The position numbers were made by a program, and so were the translations under genes. This document shows, one piece after another, positions 1 through 7,576 of a stretch of DNA of 48,342 nucleotides. Numbering within the stretch: position 1 is the stretch's first letter; every line of letters begins with the position of its first letter. Origin of the DNA: RGIG4608 sp045651165 (GTDB lineage: Bacteria > Bacillota > Clostridia > Oscillospirales > CAG-272); contig JAZRRX010000029.1 in assembly GCA_045651165.1 (NCBI GenBank), forward strand, positions 1-48,342, written 5' to 3'. The notes under the pieces are model-generated. The model saw only the letters and a program-made list of their open reading frames with translations, was not told where the DNA came from and made no database searches.

Positions 1-52
1 CCGCCACCTTCGCCTTGGCAAGGCGACGCTCTACCAAATGAGCTAAATCCGC
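1..52 (-). tRNA. tRNA-Gly (GCC), partial
   Basis: The reverse complement starts GCGGATTTAGCTC, the usual acceptor and D-arm start. It carries an anticodon stem-loop CGCCTTGCCAAGGCG with anticodon GCC. The 3' part (T arm, acceptor 3' strand, CCA) lies beyond the left edge of the window. It is the last of four tRNA genes read leftward from the promoter at 430-458. Confidence 0.9.
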
Positions 53-58
53 ATTTTT

Positions 59-134
59 TGGTGCCTCCGGTCGGAATCGAACCAACGACACGGGGATTTT
101 CAGTCCCCTGCTCTACCAACTGAGCTACAGAGGC
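59..134 (-). tRNA. tRNA-Phe (GAA)
   Basis: This is a 76-nt cloverleaf on the minus strand. The acceptor stem is GCCTCTG with CGGAGGC, the anticodon stem is GGGGA/TCCCC around loop CTGAAAA (anticodon GAA), and the T loop is TTCGATT. The 3' CCA is encoded at 61-59. It sits 6 bases upstream of tRNA-Gly in the same transcript. Confidence 0.95.
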
Positions 135-176
135 ATTTGCCTGAGACCTTTTATTTCTCCCACCCTATTTCTAAAG

Positions 177-253
177 TGGCGACCCGAAGGGGACTCGAAC
201 CCCTGACCTCTAGCGTGACAGGCTAGCGTTCTAACCAACTGAACTACCGGGCC
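177..253 (-). tRNA. tRNA-Asp (GTC)
   Basis: This is a 77-nt cloverleaf on the minus strand. The acceptor is GGCCCGG with TCGGGTC, and the anticodon loop CTGTCAC is closed by CTAGC/GCTAG, giving anticodon GTC. The 3' CCA is encoded. It is the second tRNA of the cluster. Confidence 0.95.
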
Positions 254-323
254 TCATTTGGAATGATCGAGGTATCCCTCGCTCATGTTCCTACACCAAG
301 ACTTTTGCCTTGATTATAAAAAA

Positions 324-399
324 TGGTGGAAACAATAGGGCTCGAACCTATGACCCTCTGCTTGTAAGGCAGATGCTCTCCCAACTGAGCTATGCTTCC
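324..399 (-). tRNA. tRNA-Val (TAC)
   Basis: This is a 76-nt cloverleaf on the minus strand. The acceptor is GGAAGCA with TGTTTCC, and the anticodon stem TCTGC/GCAGA holds loop CTTACAA (anticodon TAC). CCA is encoded. It is the first tRNA of the cluster, just downstream of a promoter and a leader hairpin. Confidence 0.95.
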
Positions 400-403
400 A
401 TAC

Positions 404-424
404 CTGCCGTTTTCTCAACGGCAG
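404..424 (-). other. Leader hairpin before the tRNA cluster
   Basis: CTGCCGTT and AACGGCAG form an 8-bp stem with a 5-base loop, directly between the tRNA promoter and tRNA-Val. There is no T tract, so it is unlikely to be a terminator. It may be a 5' leader structure removed when the tRNA precursor is processed. Confidence 0.5.
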
Positions 425-429
425 ATGTT

Positions 430-458
430 ATTATATCACATTGATATTTAAATGTCAA
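430..458 (-). promoter_or_regulatory. Promoter of the tRNA cluster
   Basis: On the minus strand this reads TTGACA (458-453), a 17-base spacer, then TATAAT (435-430). Both boxes are perfect consensus for the housekeeping sigma factor. It lies between the hslO stop and tRNA-Val, so the tRNA cluster need not depend on read-through from hslO. Confidence 0.9.
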
Positions 459-489
459 TAGCTTTTTTGCAAATTTTATTGATTTTTTG

Positions 490-1383
490 TTATTCTTCAA
501 ACATTTTTTCAATGTCATCACGGGTGAAGAGATGTTTTTTATTACAAAAACGGCAATTTACTTCTAAATTTTCTTCCTTACCTTCTGCTACTTGTTCGGC
601 AAGCATTTTGTAAAGTTCGGGCTTGCCAAGAGAAATTAGCGCGCGCTCCATTCTATCTCTGGAACAGTTGCAAAGGTAATCCACGTCAAGCTCATCGAAA
701 AGATCGTATTCGATACCCTCAAGTGCGATTTCTGCAATTTCAACATTTGACATTCCTGCTTCAAAAAGAGCAGAAACGTTTGAAAGCTTTGGTAAATTCT
801 TTTCTATTGCGGCAATTGTTTTATCGTCTGCGAAGGGAAGGAGCTGAATCAAAACTCCACCTGCTGCACGGCAGGTGCAATCGGTTTCAACGAGTACACC
901 GAGCGCGCAAACTGTAGGAATTTGCTCACTTTCTGCATAATACTGTGCAATATCCTCGGCAATCTCACCGCTAACAATCTTAATAGAACCAGAGAAGGGA
1001 ATTTCAGCTCCCGTATCTCTTATAACATTGAGAAGTCCGTTACCTACAGCACCTCCAACATCGAGTTTTCCGTTGGGCTTTAAGGGGAGGTCAACGTCGG
1101 GATTTTGAATATAACCACGCACATTTCCGTAGTAATCGCCAACTGCCAAAACTCTACCTGCGGGACCATCGCCACCGAAACATACAGTTATACTGTTTTC
1201 AACTTCACCAAGCATACAACCCATAATTGATGTTGCGGTAAGGAGTCTACCAAGCGTTGCGCTTGCGGTTGGAGTTGTGTTATGATATGTAATTGCTTGA
1301 TTTACAATATCTGTTGAATTAATGATGTGTATTCTTGCGCTACCGTCACTTGTCATGGCGCGCAAAATTTTAGATTGTGCCAT
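490..1383 (-). CDS. hslO: Hsp33 redox-regulated chaperonin
   Basis: This is a 297-residue cytoplasmic holdase that is switched on by oxidation and unfolding. The C-terminal redox switch is complete: Cys238 and Cys240 (CxC) plus Cys277 and Cys280 (CxxC). In the family these bind zinc when reduced and form disulfides under oxidative stress. Length is normal for Hsp33. It starts 24 bases after the stop of nagB and probably shares its transcript. The tRNA genes downstream have their own promoter. The assignment is secure. In this Clostridia-like setting it would protect proteins during oxygen exposure, which is inference. Confidence 0.96.
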   Translation of the reverse strand: MAQSKILRAMTSDGSARIHIINSTDIVNQAITYHNTTPTASATLGRLLTATSIMGCMLGEVENSITVCFGGDGPAGRVLAVGDYYGNVRGYIQNPDVDLPLKPNGKLDVGGAVGNGLLNVIRDTGAEIPFSGSIKIVSGEIAEDIAQYYAESEQIPTVCALGVLVETDCTCRAAGGVLIQLLPFADDKTIAAIEKNLPKLSNVSALFEAGMSNVEIAEIALEGIEYDLFDELDVDYLCNCSRDRMERALISLGKPELYKMLAEQVAEGKEENLEVNCRFCNKKHLFTRDDIEKMFEE

Positions 1384-1407
1384 TTTTTCTTCCTTTTTTT
1401 ATGTATA

Positions 1408-2130
1408 TTAAATATATTTTCCTGCGGGTTCATCGCAAATGAGTGTGCAATCGGGGTGGTTGCGAAGGATTGATGCGGGAATTTCTTCTCTAATTTCACC
1501 ATTTACAAGTTCTCCCACAGCATATGCCTTATTCTCTCCGTTTGCAAGAATCAATATTTTCTTTGCATTCATAATATTTGAAAGTCCCATAGTAAATGCC
1601 TGGCGGGGAACTTCGTCAATCGAACTAAAAAGTCGGGAATTATCTTTTATTGTACTTTCTGCAAGGTCAACGATGTGTGTTACAGAATCAAAAGGTGTGC
1701 CTGGCTCATTGAACGCGATATGTCCGTTTGAACCAATACCAAGAACTTGAATATCCTGTACAAGTTCGGCAAGGAGTGCATTATATCTTTCACATTCTGC
1801 CTGTTTGTCTTCTGCTTTTCCGTTTTCGATATTTGTGTTTTCAAGTTTAATATCTATGTTTTTGAAAAGATTTTCTCTCATAAAATAAACGTAGCTTTGA
1901 TCACTGTTTATATCAAGACCAACGTATTCGTCAAGGTTTACTGTGCGACAATTTGCATAGGATGTGCCATTGTTTTTGTGATCTTCGATCATTTTGGCAT
2001 AGAGTCCTAAGGGAGTTGAGCCTGTTGCAAGGCCCATAACTGCATCGGGTTTATTTTGAACAACCCCAAGTACCACCTTAAATGCTTCTTCACTCATTGA
2101 TTCGTAATCTTTAACCTTAATTATTTTCAT
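1408..2130 (-). CDS. nagB: Glucosamine-6-phosphate deaminase
   Basis: This enzyme converts glucosamine-6-phosphate into fructose-6-phosphate and ammonium, feeding amino sugars into glycolysis. The 240 residues match the short Bacillota form. Visible motifs are the phosphate-binding GLATGSTPLGLY near 33-44, LDEYVGL with Asp67, and GIGSNGHIAFNEPG with His137, equivalent to the catalytic residues of NagB. A GGAGG-type site (AGGAGG) precedes the ATG. It has its own promoter (2182-2210), and hslO follows 24 bases downstream. No nagA is seen beside it. The palindrome at 2231-2247 in the upstream region could be an operator (inference). Confidence 0.96.
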   Translation of the reverse strand: MKIIKVKDYESMSEEAFKVVLGVVQNKPDAVMGLATGSTPLGLYAKMIEDHKNNGTSYANCRTVNLDEYVGLDINSDQSYVYFMRENLFKNIDIKLENTNIENGKAEDKQAECERYNALLAELVQDIQVLGIGSNGHIAFNEPGTPFDSVTHIVDLAESTIKDNSRLFSSIDEVPRQAFTMGLSNIMNAKKILILANGENKAYAVGELVNGEIREEIPASILRNHPDCTLICDEPAGKYI

Positions 2131-2181
2131 AAGTACCTCCTAATTTTATAATATAAAGTATATTCGAGTTTACTATTAATT

Positions 2182-2210
2182 ATTATATCAAACTTTTTTC
2201 ATAATTGCAA
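2182..2210 (-). promoter_or_regulatory. Promoter of nagB-hslO
   Basis: Minus strand: TTGCAA (2210-2205), 17-base spacer, TATAAT (2187-2182). It is divergent from the promoter at 2282-2310. Confidence 0.85.
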
Positions 2211-2230
2211 CCAATTTTTGTTAGAATTTT

Positions 2231-2247
2231 TGTGCAACTCGCGGTTG
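2231..2247. promoter_or_regulatory. Palindrome between divergent promoters
   Basis: TGCAAC and GTTGCA flank a 5-base centre TCGCG, forming a 17-base inverted repeat. It lies 21 bases upstream of the nagB -35 box and about 35 bases upstream of the divergent -35 box. A further GTTGC-type half site overlaps the nagB -35 box (2205-2212). It resembles a repressor operator with a CG centre. The regulator is unknown. Confidence 0.4.
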
Positions 2248-2281
2248 CAACTGCCTTTTTGAAAATTCGATTAAAAAAATC

Positions 2282-2310
2282 TTGATTTTATATTATATTA
2301 CTGATATAAT
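2282..2310 (+). promoter_or_regulatory. Promoter of the ComEC-like hydrolase gene
   Basis: TTGATT (2282-2287), 17-base spacer, TATAAT (2305-2310), 33 bases upstream of the ATG at 2344, which is preceded by AGGAGG. Confidence 0.85.
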
Positions 2311-2343
2311 TTATGTATGACATTATATTTTTAGGAGGTTTTT

Positions 2344-3318
2344 ATGGCGGTATCTAAAGCAAAGAAGAAAAAAGTACAAAAAAAGGTCGCAAAAGCGATA
2401 TTTGGTCAATGGTTTGCTTTAATAATGCTTTTGCTTGTTTTGTTTGGTCTTATTGGCGTTTGCGCATATGAATACAGCGAACCATTTAGACAATGGGTTG
2501 ATGAGCTTGGTATTTTTTCAACTCAAGCACCTGCGATTCCACCAATTGACCCAGATGGTGATGAAATGGCAGTGCATTTCATCGACGTAGGTCAGGGAGA
2601 TGCAACACTTTTTCAAACATCTAAGGGTAGCGTGCTCGTGGACTGTGGCGAAAAGGAATATGGAGATGATGTGGTAGCATATCTTAAAGCTCAAGGAGTT
2701 ACAGAACTTGAATATTTCATCATAACTCACCCCGACTCCGACCATATGGGTTGTGCTTCCTATGTTTTAGAGAATATCACAGTAAAGACATTTGTTATGA
2801 ATGGTCAAGAAAAGACTACACAATTCTTTGAAAAAGCGCTTGACGTGATAGAAGAAAAGCAGATAGCTGTTGATATTGTAGGTCCTGGTGACATGCTTAC
2901 AGTTGGAGCACTTCAAATGAAAATTTATGGACCTCAGCCAAACCTTGTTAATTCAACGGAATGGAACGAGGCAAGTCTAATTATTCACGCGACATATGGA
3001 AATCGTTCGTTTTTATTGACGGGCGATGCCGAAGAAAAGGGTGAAGAAGACCTTTTGGCTAATTATAATAGTGAATTGTTGAAATGCGACGTTTTCTCAG
3101 CGGGACACCATGGTTCCAAAACTTCAAACTCCCCCGAGCTTTTGGAAGCAGCGCGTCCTACATATGTTGTAATTTCTTGTGGAGAGGGAAATTCTTACGG
3201 ACATCCCCACCAAGAAGCGCTCGATGTGTTTGCTGACATTGGAGCAATTGTTTATAGAACGGACGAGCTAGGCTCGATTGTATTTATTACTGACGGCGAG
3301 GCGTTGACTAAAAGATAA
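2344..3318 (+). CDS. Membrane-anchored ComEC-type metallo-beta-lactamase
   Basis: This is a 324-residue protein with a Lys-rich cytoplasmic start (residues 5-18), one membrane segment (about 20-42) and an extracellular metallo-beta-lactamase domain from about residue 75. The domain starts HFIDVGQGDATLF and has the metal-binding HPDSDHMG (129-136), then LLTGDAEEKGE and SAGHHGSKTS. These are the marks of the C-terminal domain of ComEC/Rec2. It lacks the many membrane helices of the DNA channel, so it is a stand-alone relative, probably a secreted phosphodiesterase or nuclease. The substrate is unknown. It is monocistronic, divergent from nagB, and ends at a terminator shared with maf. Confidence 0.85.
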   Translation: MAVSKAKKKKVQKKVAKAIFGQWFALIMLLLVLFGLIGVCAYEYSEPFRQWVDELGIFSTQAPAIPPIDPDGDEMAVHFIDVGQGDATLFQTSKGSVLVDCGEKEYGDDVVAYLKAQGVTELEYFIITHPDSDHMGCASYVLENITVKTFVMNGQEKTTQFFEKALDVIEEKQIAVDIVGPGDMLTVGALQMKIYGPQPNLVNSTEWNEASLIIHATYGNRSFLLTGDAEEKGEEDLLANYNSELLKCDVFSAGHHGSKTSNSPELLEAARPTYVVISCGEGNSYGHPHQEALDVFADIGAIVYRTDELGSIVFITDGEALTKR

Positions 3319-3320
3319 AT

Positions 3321-3355
3321 AAAAAAATAGACGGCAATCTGCCGTCTATTTTTTA
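3321..3355. terminator. Bidirectional terminator
   Basis: AGACGGCA and TGCCGTCT form the stem with a 3-base loop, extended by A and T runs on both sides. It serves the plus gene ending at 3318 and maf ending at 3353. Confidence 0.9.
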
Positions 3356-3943
3356 TGCTAATTTAACATCAAATTCTTTTTTGAGTGTGTCTGAAAGCTT
3401 TTTAACGGGCAATCCAACTACGTTGAAATAGTCACCCTCAATTCCATTTATCCAAAGGGAAGCGTAGCCTTGAATAGCATAAGCGCCTGCCTTGTCATAT
3501 GCCTCGTCAGTGTCGAGATATTTTTCAACGTCTGCTTCATCAACCGTGTCAAAGAAAACAGTGGTGCATTCATGTGTAACAATGGTTTTGTCTTTTGTGA
3601 TTAGTGCAATGCCACTAATTACAAAGTGGGGTTTGCCTGAAAAGGCAAGAATCATGCGTTTTGCGTCCTCGCGATTGATGGGTTTGCCCATAATTTCACC
3701 ATCGGCAGAAACAACAACTGTGTCGCAAGAAAGGATAATTTGATTGCCATCAAATTTGCCTTCACTTTCAAGGAGAGCGCGTACGGCATCACCCTTGCGA
3801 AAAGCAATTTCTTGGACGTATTTGTTGCCGTCGGTTTCGTTTGTATGCTCGTCAGTTTCACAGGTAATTATTTGAAATTCAACACCGAGATTTTCAAGTA
3901 TTTCTTTTCTTCTCGGTGACTTTGATGCTAAAATTAAGTTCAT
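3353..3943 (-). CDS. maf: Maf-type nucleotide pyrophosphatase
   Basis: The 196-residue Maf protein hydrolyses non-canonical or excess nucleoside triphosphates (dTTP, UTP and modified forms in characterised members) to monophosphates. Visible motifs are ASKSPRRKE (residues 6-14), the catalytic-acid motif CDTVV with Asp74, GKPxxREDA, and YDKAGAYAIQG. It has its own promoter (3995-4023) downstream of the ftsH terminator and ends at the convergent terminator 3321-3355. It is not linked here to mreBCD or radC, its usual partners in other Bacillota. Confidence 0.95.
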   Translation of the reverse strand: MNLILASKSPRRKEILENLGVEFQIITCETDEHTNETDGNKYVQEIAFRKGDAVRALLESEGKFDGNQIILSCDTVVVSADGEIMGKPINREDAKRMILAFSGKPHFVISGIALITKDKTIVTHECTTVFFDTVDEADVEKYLDTDEAYDKAGAYAIQGYASLWINGIEGDYFNVVGLPVKKLSDTLKKEFDVKLA

Positions 3944-3994
3944 ATTTGTTTTTCCTTTGTGTAAATAAATCGAAATTCTAATATCTATATTTCT

Positions 3995-4023
3995 ATTATA
4001 CTATAAAATCTTTCAAAAGTAAA
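3995..4023 (-). promoter_or_regulatory. Promoter of maf
   Basis: Minus strand: TTTACT (4023-4018), 17-base spacer, TATAAT (4000-3995). It lies between the ftsH terminator and maf. Confidence 0.75.
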
Positions 4024-4025
4024 TA

Positions 4026-4056
4026 GGACGGCTTGAAAATTCAAGCCGTCCTTTGT
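4026..4056. terminator. Terminator after ftsH
   Basis: GGACGGCTTGAA and TTCAAGCCGTCC form a 12-bp stem with an AA centre. T-rich DNA follows on both strands. It lies just past the ftsH stop and separates ftsH from maf. Confidence 0.9.
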
Positions 4057-4058
4057 TT

Positions 4059-6146
4059 TTATTCTTTATCTACAGATTCTTCGTTGTCGTCATCTGTTGG
4101 CGCGTCTTCAAATGTTTCACCCTTGGGGGCGTTCATCATTCTTTCGCGTTCCTCAAATTCACGACGAAGCTCTTCTTCAACCTTACGGTGCTCTTCCTCT
4201 TCAGCTCTGCGCTTTGCCTCATTTTCTTCTTGGCTTCTGCGCTCTTTTTCTTTAAGAATGTCATCTATCTGCTCAAAGGTGAGGTCATTTTCCATAGCCG
4301 CCTTGAACATATCGCCATCCATAAATTCAGATCTAAGAAGATAGCCTGCAATAAGGTGGAGCTTATCAATATGCTCTGTGAGGATTGCCTTACATTCTGC
4401 ATGTGCATTTTCGATAATTGTGCGAATTTCATCGTCAATTTCTGCAGCAATCTTTTCAGAGTAGTTCTTGGTTGTGTTGAGATCTCTACCAAGGAATACT
4501 TCTGTATCGGAGTGTCCGCTACCGTAAAGTACAGTACCGAGTTTATCACTCATACCGTATCTTGTTACCATGTTGCGAGCAATCTTTGTTGCCTGCTGAA
4601 TGTCAGCAGATGCGCCTGTTGAAATGTCGTCAAGAACGATTTCTTCGGCAACTCTACCACCAAGAGCGAGAATGATTTCATCAATCATCTGTTTTTTGGT
4701 CATTGTGAATGTATCTGCTTCGGGAATGCTTACAGTTACGCCACCTGCATTACCAGAGGGAACTGTTGAGATGAATTTAACGGGATTTGTGTGCTTGCAA
4801 TAGTATGAAGCAACTGCGTGGCCTGCCTCATGATAAGCGGTGAGCTTATTGTCTGCGGCAGTTCTTACTCGGGTCTTCTTCTGAGGACCGAGGAGTATCT
4901 TCATATAGGATTTTTCGATATCGTCCATACCGATAAGGTTCTTGTTGTGCTTAGCTGCGTGAAGTGCCGCTTCGTTAAGAAGGTTTGCAAGGTCTGCACC
5001 TGTAAATCCAATCGTGCTCTGTGCAATCTTATGGAAGTCAACTGTGCTTTCCATGGGTTTCTTTCTTGCGTGAACGTGAAGAATTGCTTCACGGCCCTTA
5101 ATGTCGGGGTAACCAACCTTAACCTGACGGTCGAAACGACCTGGACGAAGAAGTGCGGGGTCAAGAATATCTGCACGGTTTGTTGCTGCCATAATGATGA
5201 TGCCTTCGTGTGAGCCAAAGCCGTCCATTTCAACAAGCAACTGGTTAAGGGTCTGCTCTCTTTCGTCATGTCCACCACCAAGGCCTGCGCCACGATGACG
5301 TCCAACTGCGTCAATTTCGTCAATAAAGATGATTGCAGCGGGAGCTTTTCTTGCTGTGTTGAAAAGGTCTCTTACACGGGAAGCACCTACACCAACATAC
5401 ATTTCAACAAAGTCAGAACCTGACATTGAGAAGAAGGGAACGCCTGCTTCACCTGCAACTGCCTTTGCAAGAAGTGTTTTACCTGTTCCGGGAGGGCCCA
5501 CGAGCAACACGCCGTGGGGAATTCTTGCGCCGAGCTTTGCAAATTTTTCAGGGTCTTTAAGAAATTCAACTATTTCAACAAGCTCTTCTTTTTCTTCCTC
5601 TGCACCTGCAACATCGGCAAATGTTACTTTATTTTTATCATTTTGGGGAATGTGAGCCTTCGCTTTACCGAAGTTCATCATACCGCCTCCACCATTCTTG
5701 TTAACCTGCTTTGTCATATATATTCCGAGGAATATAAATACAATAATCATAAGCGCATTGGGAAGAAGGGAAATCCACCAAGGATATTCTGTCAATGGCT
5801 CATATTCATATTTTACAAGATTAGTATTGTTTTTATATTGTTCGAATGAATCAATAAAGATGCTTACGTCACGAAGTTTATAGCTGATGGATTTAGTGGG
5901 AACTCCTACAACATCTTCTGGGGTGAGTGCGCCAGCTTTACCAATATCGTAAACAACAATAGTTAATATATTATCGTTTGATACCTCAAACTCTTTAACT
6001 CTATTTTCTTCAAAATAATGCATTATGTCGCTAAAATTAACATCTTCTTGATTGGCGGGAGAGCCGAGCATGGCAAACACCGCAAGAAAGATAACAGCAA
6101 TCAAAACGACATAGAAAATAATTACTTTTAAATTGCCTTTTTTCAT
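4059..6146 (-). CDS. ftsH: ATP-dependent zinc metalloprotease FtsH
   Basis: The 695-residue membrane protease degrades misfolded membrane proteins and regulators. In order it has a first membrane helix (about 8-27), an extracytoplasmic domain, a second helix (about 124-144), the AAA ATPase with Walker A GPPGTGKT (217-224) and Walker B IIFIDEID (272-279), the SRH arginine region LLRPGRFDR, and the zinc protease motif HEAGH (439-443) with a downstream acidic ligand near Asp515. The C-terminal 65 residues are a charged Glu/Arg/Lys-rich helix ending in an acidic tail, longer than in many relatives. A GGAGG site precedes the ATG. It follows tilS by 27 bases, the B. subtilis order except that hpt is missing between them. 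Confidence 0.98.
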   Translation of the reverse strand: MKKGNLKVIIFYVVLIAVIFLAVFAMLGSPANQEDVNFSDIMHYFEENRVKEFEVSNDNILTIVVYDIGKAGALTPEDVVGVPTKSISYKLRDVSIFIDSFEQYKNNTNLVKYEYEPLTEYPWWISLLPNALMIIVFIFLGIYMTKQVNKNGGGGMMNFGKAKAHIPQNDKNKVTFADVAGAEEEKEELVEIVEFLKDPEKFAKLGARIPHGVLLVGPPGTGKTLLAKAVAGEAGVPFFSMSGSDFVEMYVGVGASRVRDLFNTARKAPAAIIFIDEIDAVGRHRGAGLGGGHDEREQTLNQLLVEMDGFGSHEGIIIMAATNRADILDPALLRPGRFDRQVKVGYPDIKGREAILHVHARKKPMESTVDFHKIAQSTIGFTGADLANLLNEAALHAAKHNKNLIGMDDIEKSYMKILLGPQKKTRVRTAADNKLTAYHEAGHAVASYYCKHTNPVKFISTVPSGNAGGVTVSIPEADTFTMTKKQMIDEIILALGGRVAEEIVLDDISTGASADIQQATKIARNMVTRYGMSDKLGTVLYGSGHSDTEVFLGRDLNTTKNYSEKIAAEIDDEIRTIIENAHAECKAILTEHIDKLHLIAGYLLRSEFMDGDMFKAAMENDLTFEQIDDILKEKERRSQEENEAKRRAEEEEHRKVEEELRREFEERERMMNAPKGETFEDAPTDDDNEESVDKE

Positions 6147-6173
6147 TAATAACCTCCAAATTTATATGATGAA

Positions 6174-7547
6174 TTAATCTTCAAAATTAATTGTTATGCG
6201 AAGAAAATCGGTGCACTCGTTTATTTTATCCTTTTTAATACGGTCGCAGACAGCAACTGTGGGAATCCATAAAATCTCGTCTTTGTATACGAGCAAGGGC
6301 AGTTTTTTTCTTCTGTTGAGTGGAACTTTCTTCTCGTTGATAAGTTTTTTAACTTTTTTATTCATTTTACCCGCGAAAATCACGTCACCCTCTTTTTTTG
6401 AACGAAAATGCATATCATTATTTATAATATCACATTTCACATCAAGAAAAACGTCGGTATCTGACGGATTTTGTGTGGGATTTTTTTCAATGTTAATTGT
6501 TGTGCCATTTGGCAAATTTATTTTTTGAATAGTAAATGGAATATCAAAATCTTCAACTTTTTCTATTTCTTTATCTAACTCAAATACAAGGCAACCGCTC
6601 TCAATTCTTGCAGAAATCATACCCGGCAAAGAAATTGAAGAATGTGGCTCGGCTTTTTGACAAAGTTCAAGAATGCTTTTGATATGTGTGCTTTCAAGGG
6701 AAGCACTATTTGAATAATTTTCAAATGCAAGTATTATTACTCTTGCTTTAAGTACTGAGTGTAATGTATTGAATTTTGAGAGGGATATTTCTGTTTCAAA
6801 TTCGTTTTTCATCAAATTTCTTGCCGAAATATCAATAAAATCATTTGCCTCTGTAATACTTGAAACAATTCGTCCAAAGACTCCGTGAAGATTGGGCTGA
6901 AGTTCACGCATTTTGGGTGTCAATTCTGCGCGAATAAAATTTCTTGCATAGCAAGTATCAGAATTGGTGCTATCACTAACAAAATCAATGGAGTTTTCTT
7001 CGCAATAAGACAAGATATCTTCTTTTTGCGAATTTAAAAGAGGACGCACCAAGAAAAGGTCGTTTTCAAATGTACGACAAGGCGCTATTCCACAAAGTCC
7101 CGAAATTCCACTTCCACGAAGAATGTGGAGCATAATGCTCTCAATTTGGTCTTCTGCGTGGTGGGCAGTAACAAGAATTGGAATATTGTTCTTTCGCATA
7201 ATTTTTTCAAAAAATGCATATCTTTGCTCTCGCGCCTCGGTTTCAATGCTATTTCCGTTTGCTTTTGCAAGTGAAGGAATATCAGCAGTGCCAAGATAAA
7301 AGGGAATATCAAGTGTCGCGCAGGTGTTTTTACAAAATTCTGCATCACGCTCGGCTTCTTCTCCACGAATTTGATGATTAAAATGTGCTGCGTAGATTTT
7401 ATAACCCTTATTATTTGCATCATCCTTTAAAAGATGCAAGAGTGCACTTGAATCTGCTCCTCCTGAATAAGCAATAAGCACGGGAGTATCTTGGGGGAGA
7501 GAAGCGAGAATTTGGGGAGATACGAAAATATTATTTTTATTTTTCAT
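6174..7547 (-). CDS. tilS: tRNA(Ile)-lysidine synthetase
   Basis: This enzyme attaches lysine to C34 of the CAU-anticodon tRNA-Ile, changing both codon reading and aminoacylation. The ATP pyrophosphatase loop SGGADS lies at residues 28-33. The DDANNKGYKIYAAHFNHQIRG region and the HHAEDQIESIMLHILRGSG motif follow, and TilS-type C-terminal substrate domains make up the rest (457 residues). The ATG at 7547 is chosen because GGGGGAGGAAA lies directly upstream. A longer reading (to 7631) would run back over the end of dnaB and lacks such a site. It lies between dnaB (30 bases) and ftsH. Confidence 0.93.
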   Translation of the reverse strand: MKNKNNIFVSPQILASLPQDTPVLIAYSGGADSSALLHLLKDDANNKGYKIYAAHFNHQIRGEEAERDAEFCKNTCATLDIPFYLGTADIPSLAKANGNSIETEAREQRYAFFEKIMRKNNIPILVTAHHAEDQIESIMLHILRGSGISGLCGIAPCRTFENDLFLVRPLLNSQKEDILSYCEENSIDFVSDSTNSDTCYARNFIRAELTPKMRELQPNLHGVFGRIVSSITEANDFIDISARNLMKNEFETEISLSKFNTLHSVLKARVIILAFENYSNSASLESTHIKSILELCQKAEPHSSISLPGMISARIESGCLVFELDKEIEKVEDFDIPFTIQKINLPNGTTINIEKNPTQNPSDTDVFLDVKCDIINNDMHFRSKKEGDVIFAGKMNKKVKKLINEKKVPLNRRKKLPLLVYKDEILWIPTVAVCDRIKKDKINECTDFLRITINFED

Positions 7548-7576
7548 TTTCCTCCCCCATTTCTCAAAAAATCGTT

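Noticed and set aside
4053..4622. 189-codon frame opposite to ftsH
   Set aside because: Antisense to the ftsH C-terminus, no ribosome site, no family resemblance.
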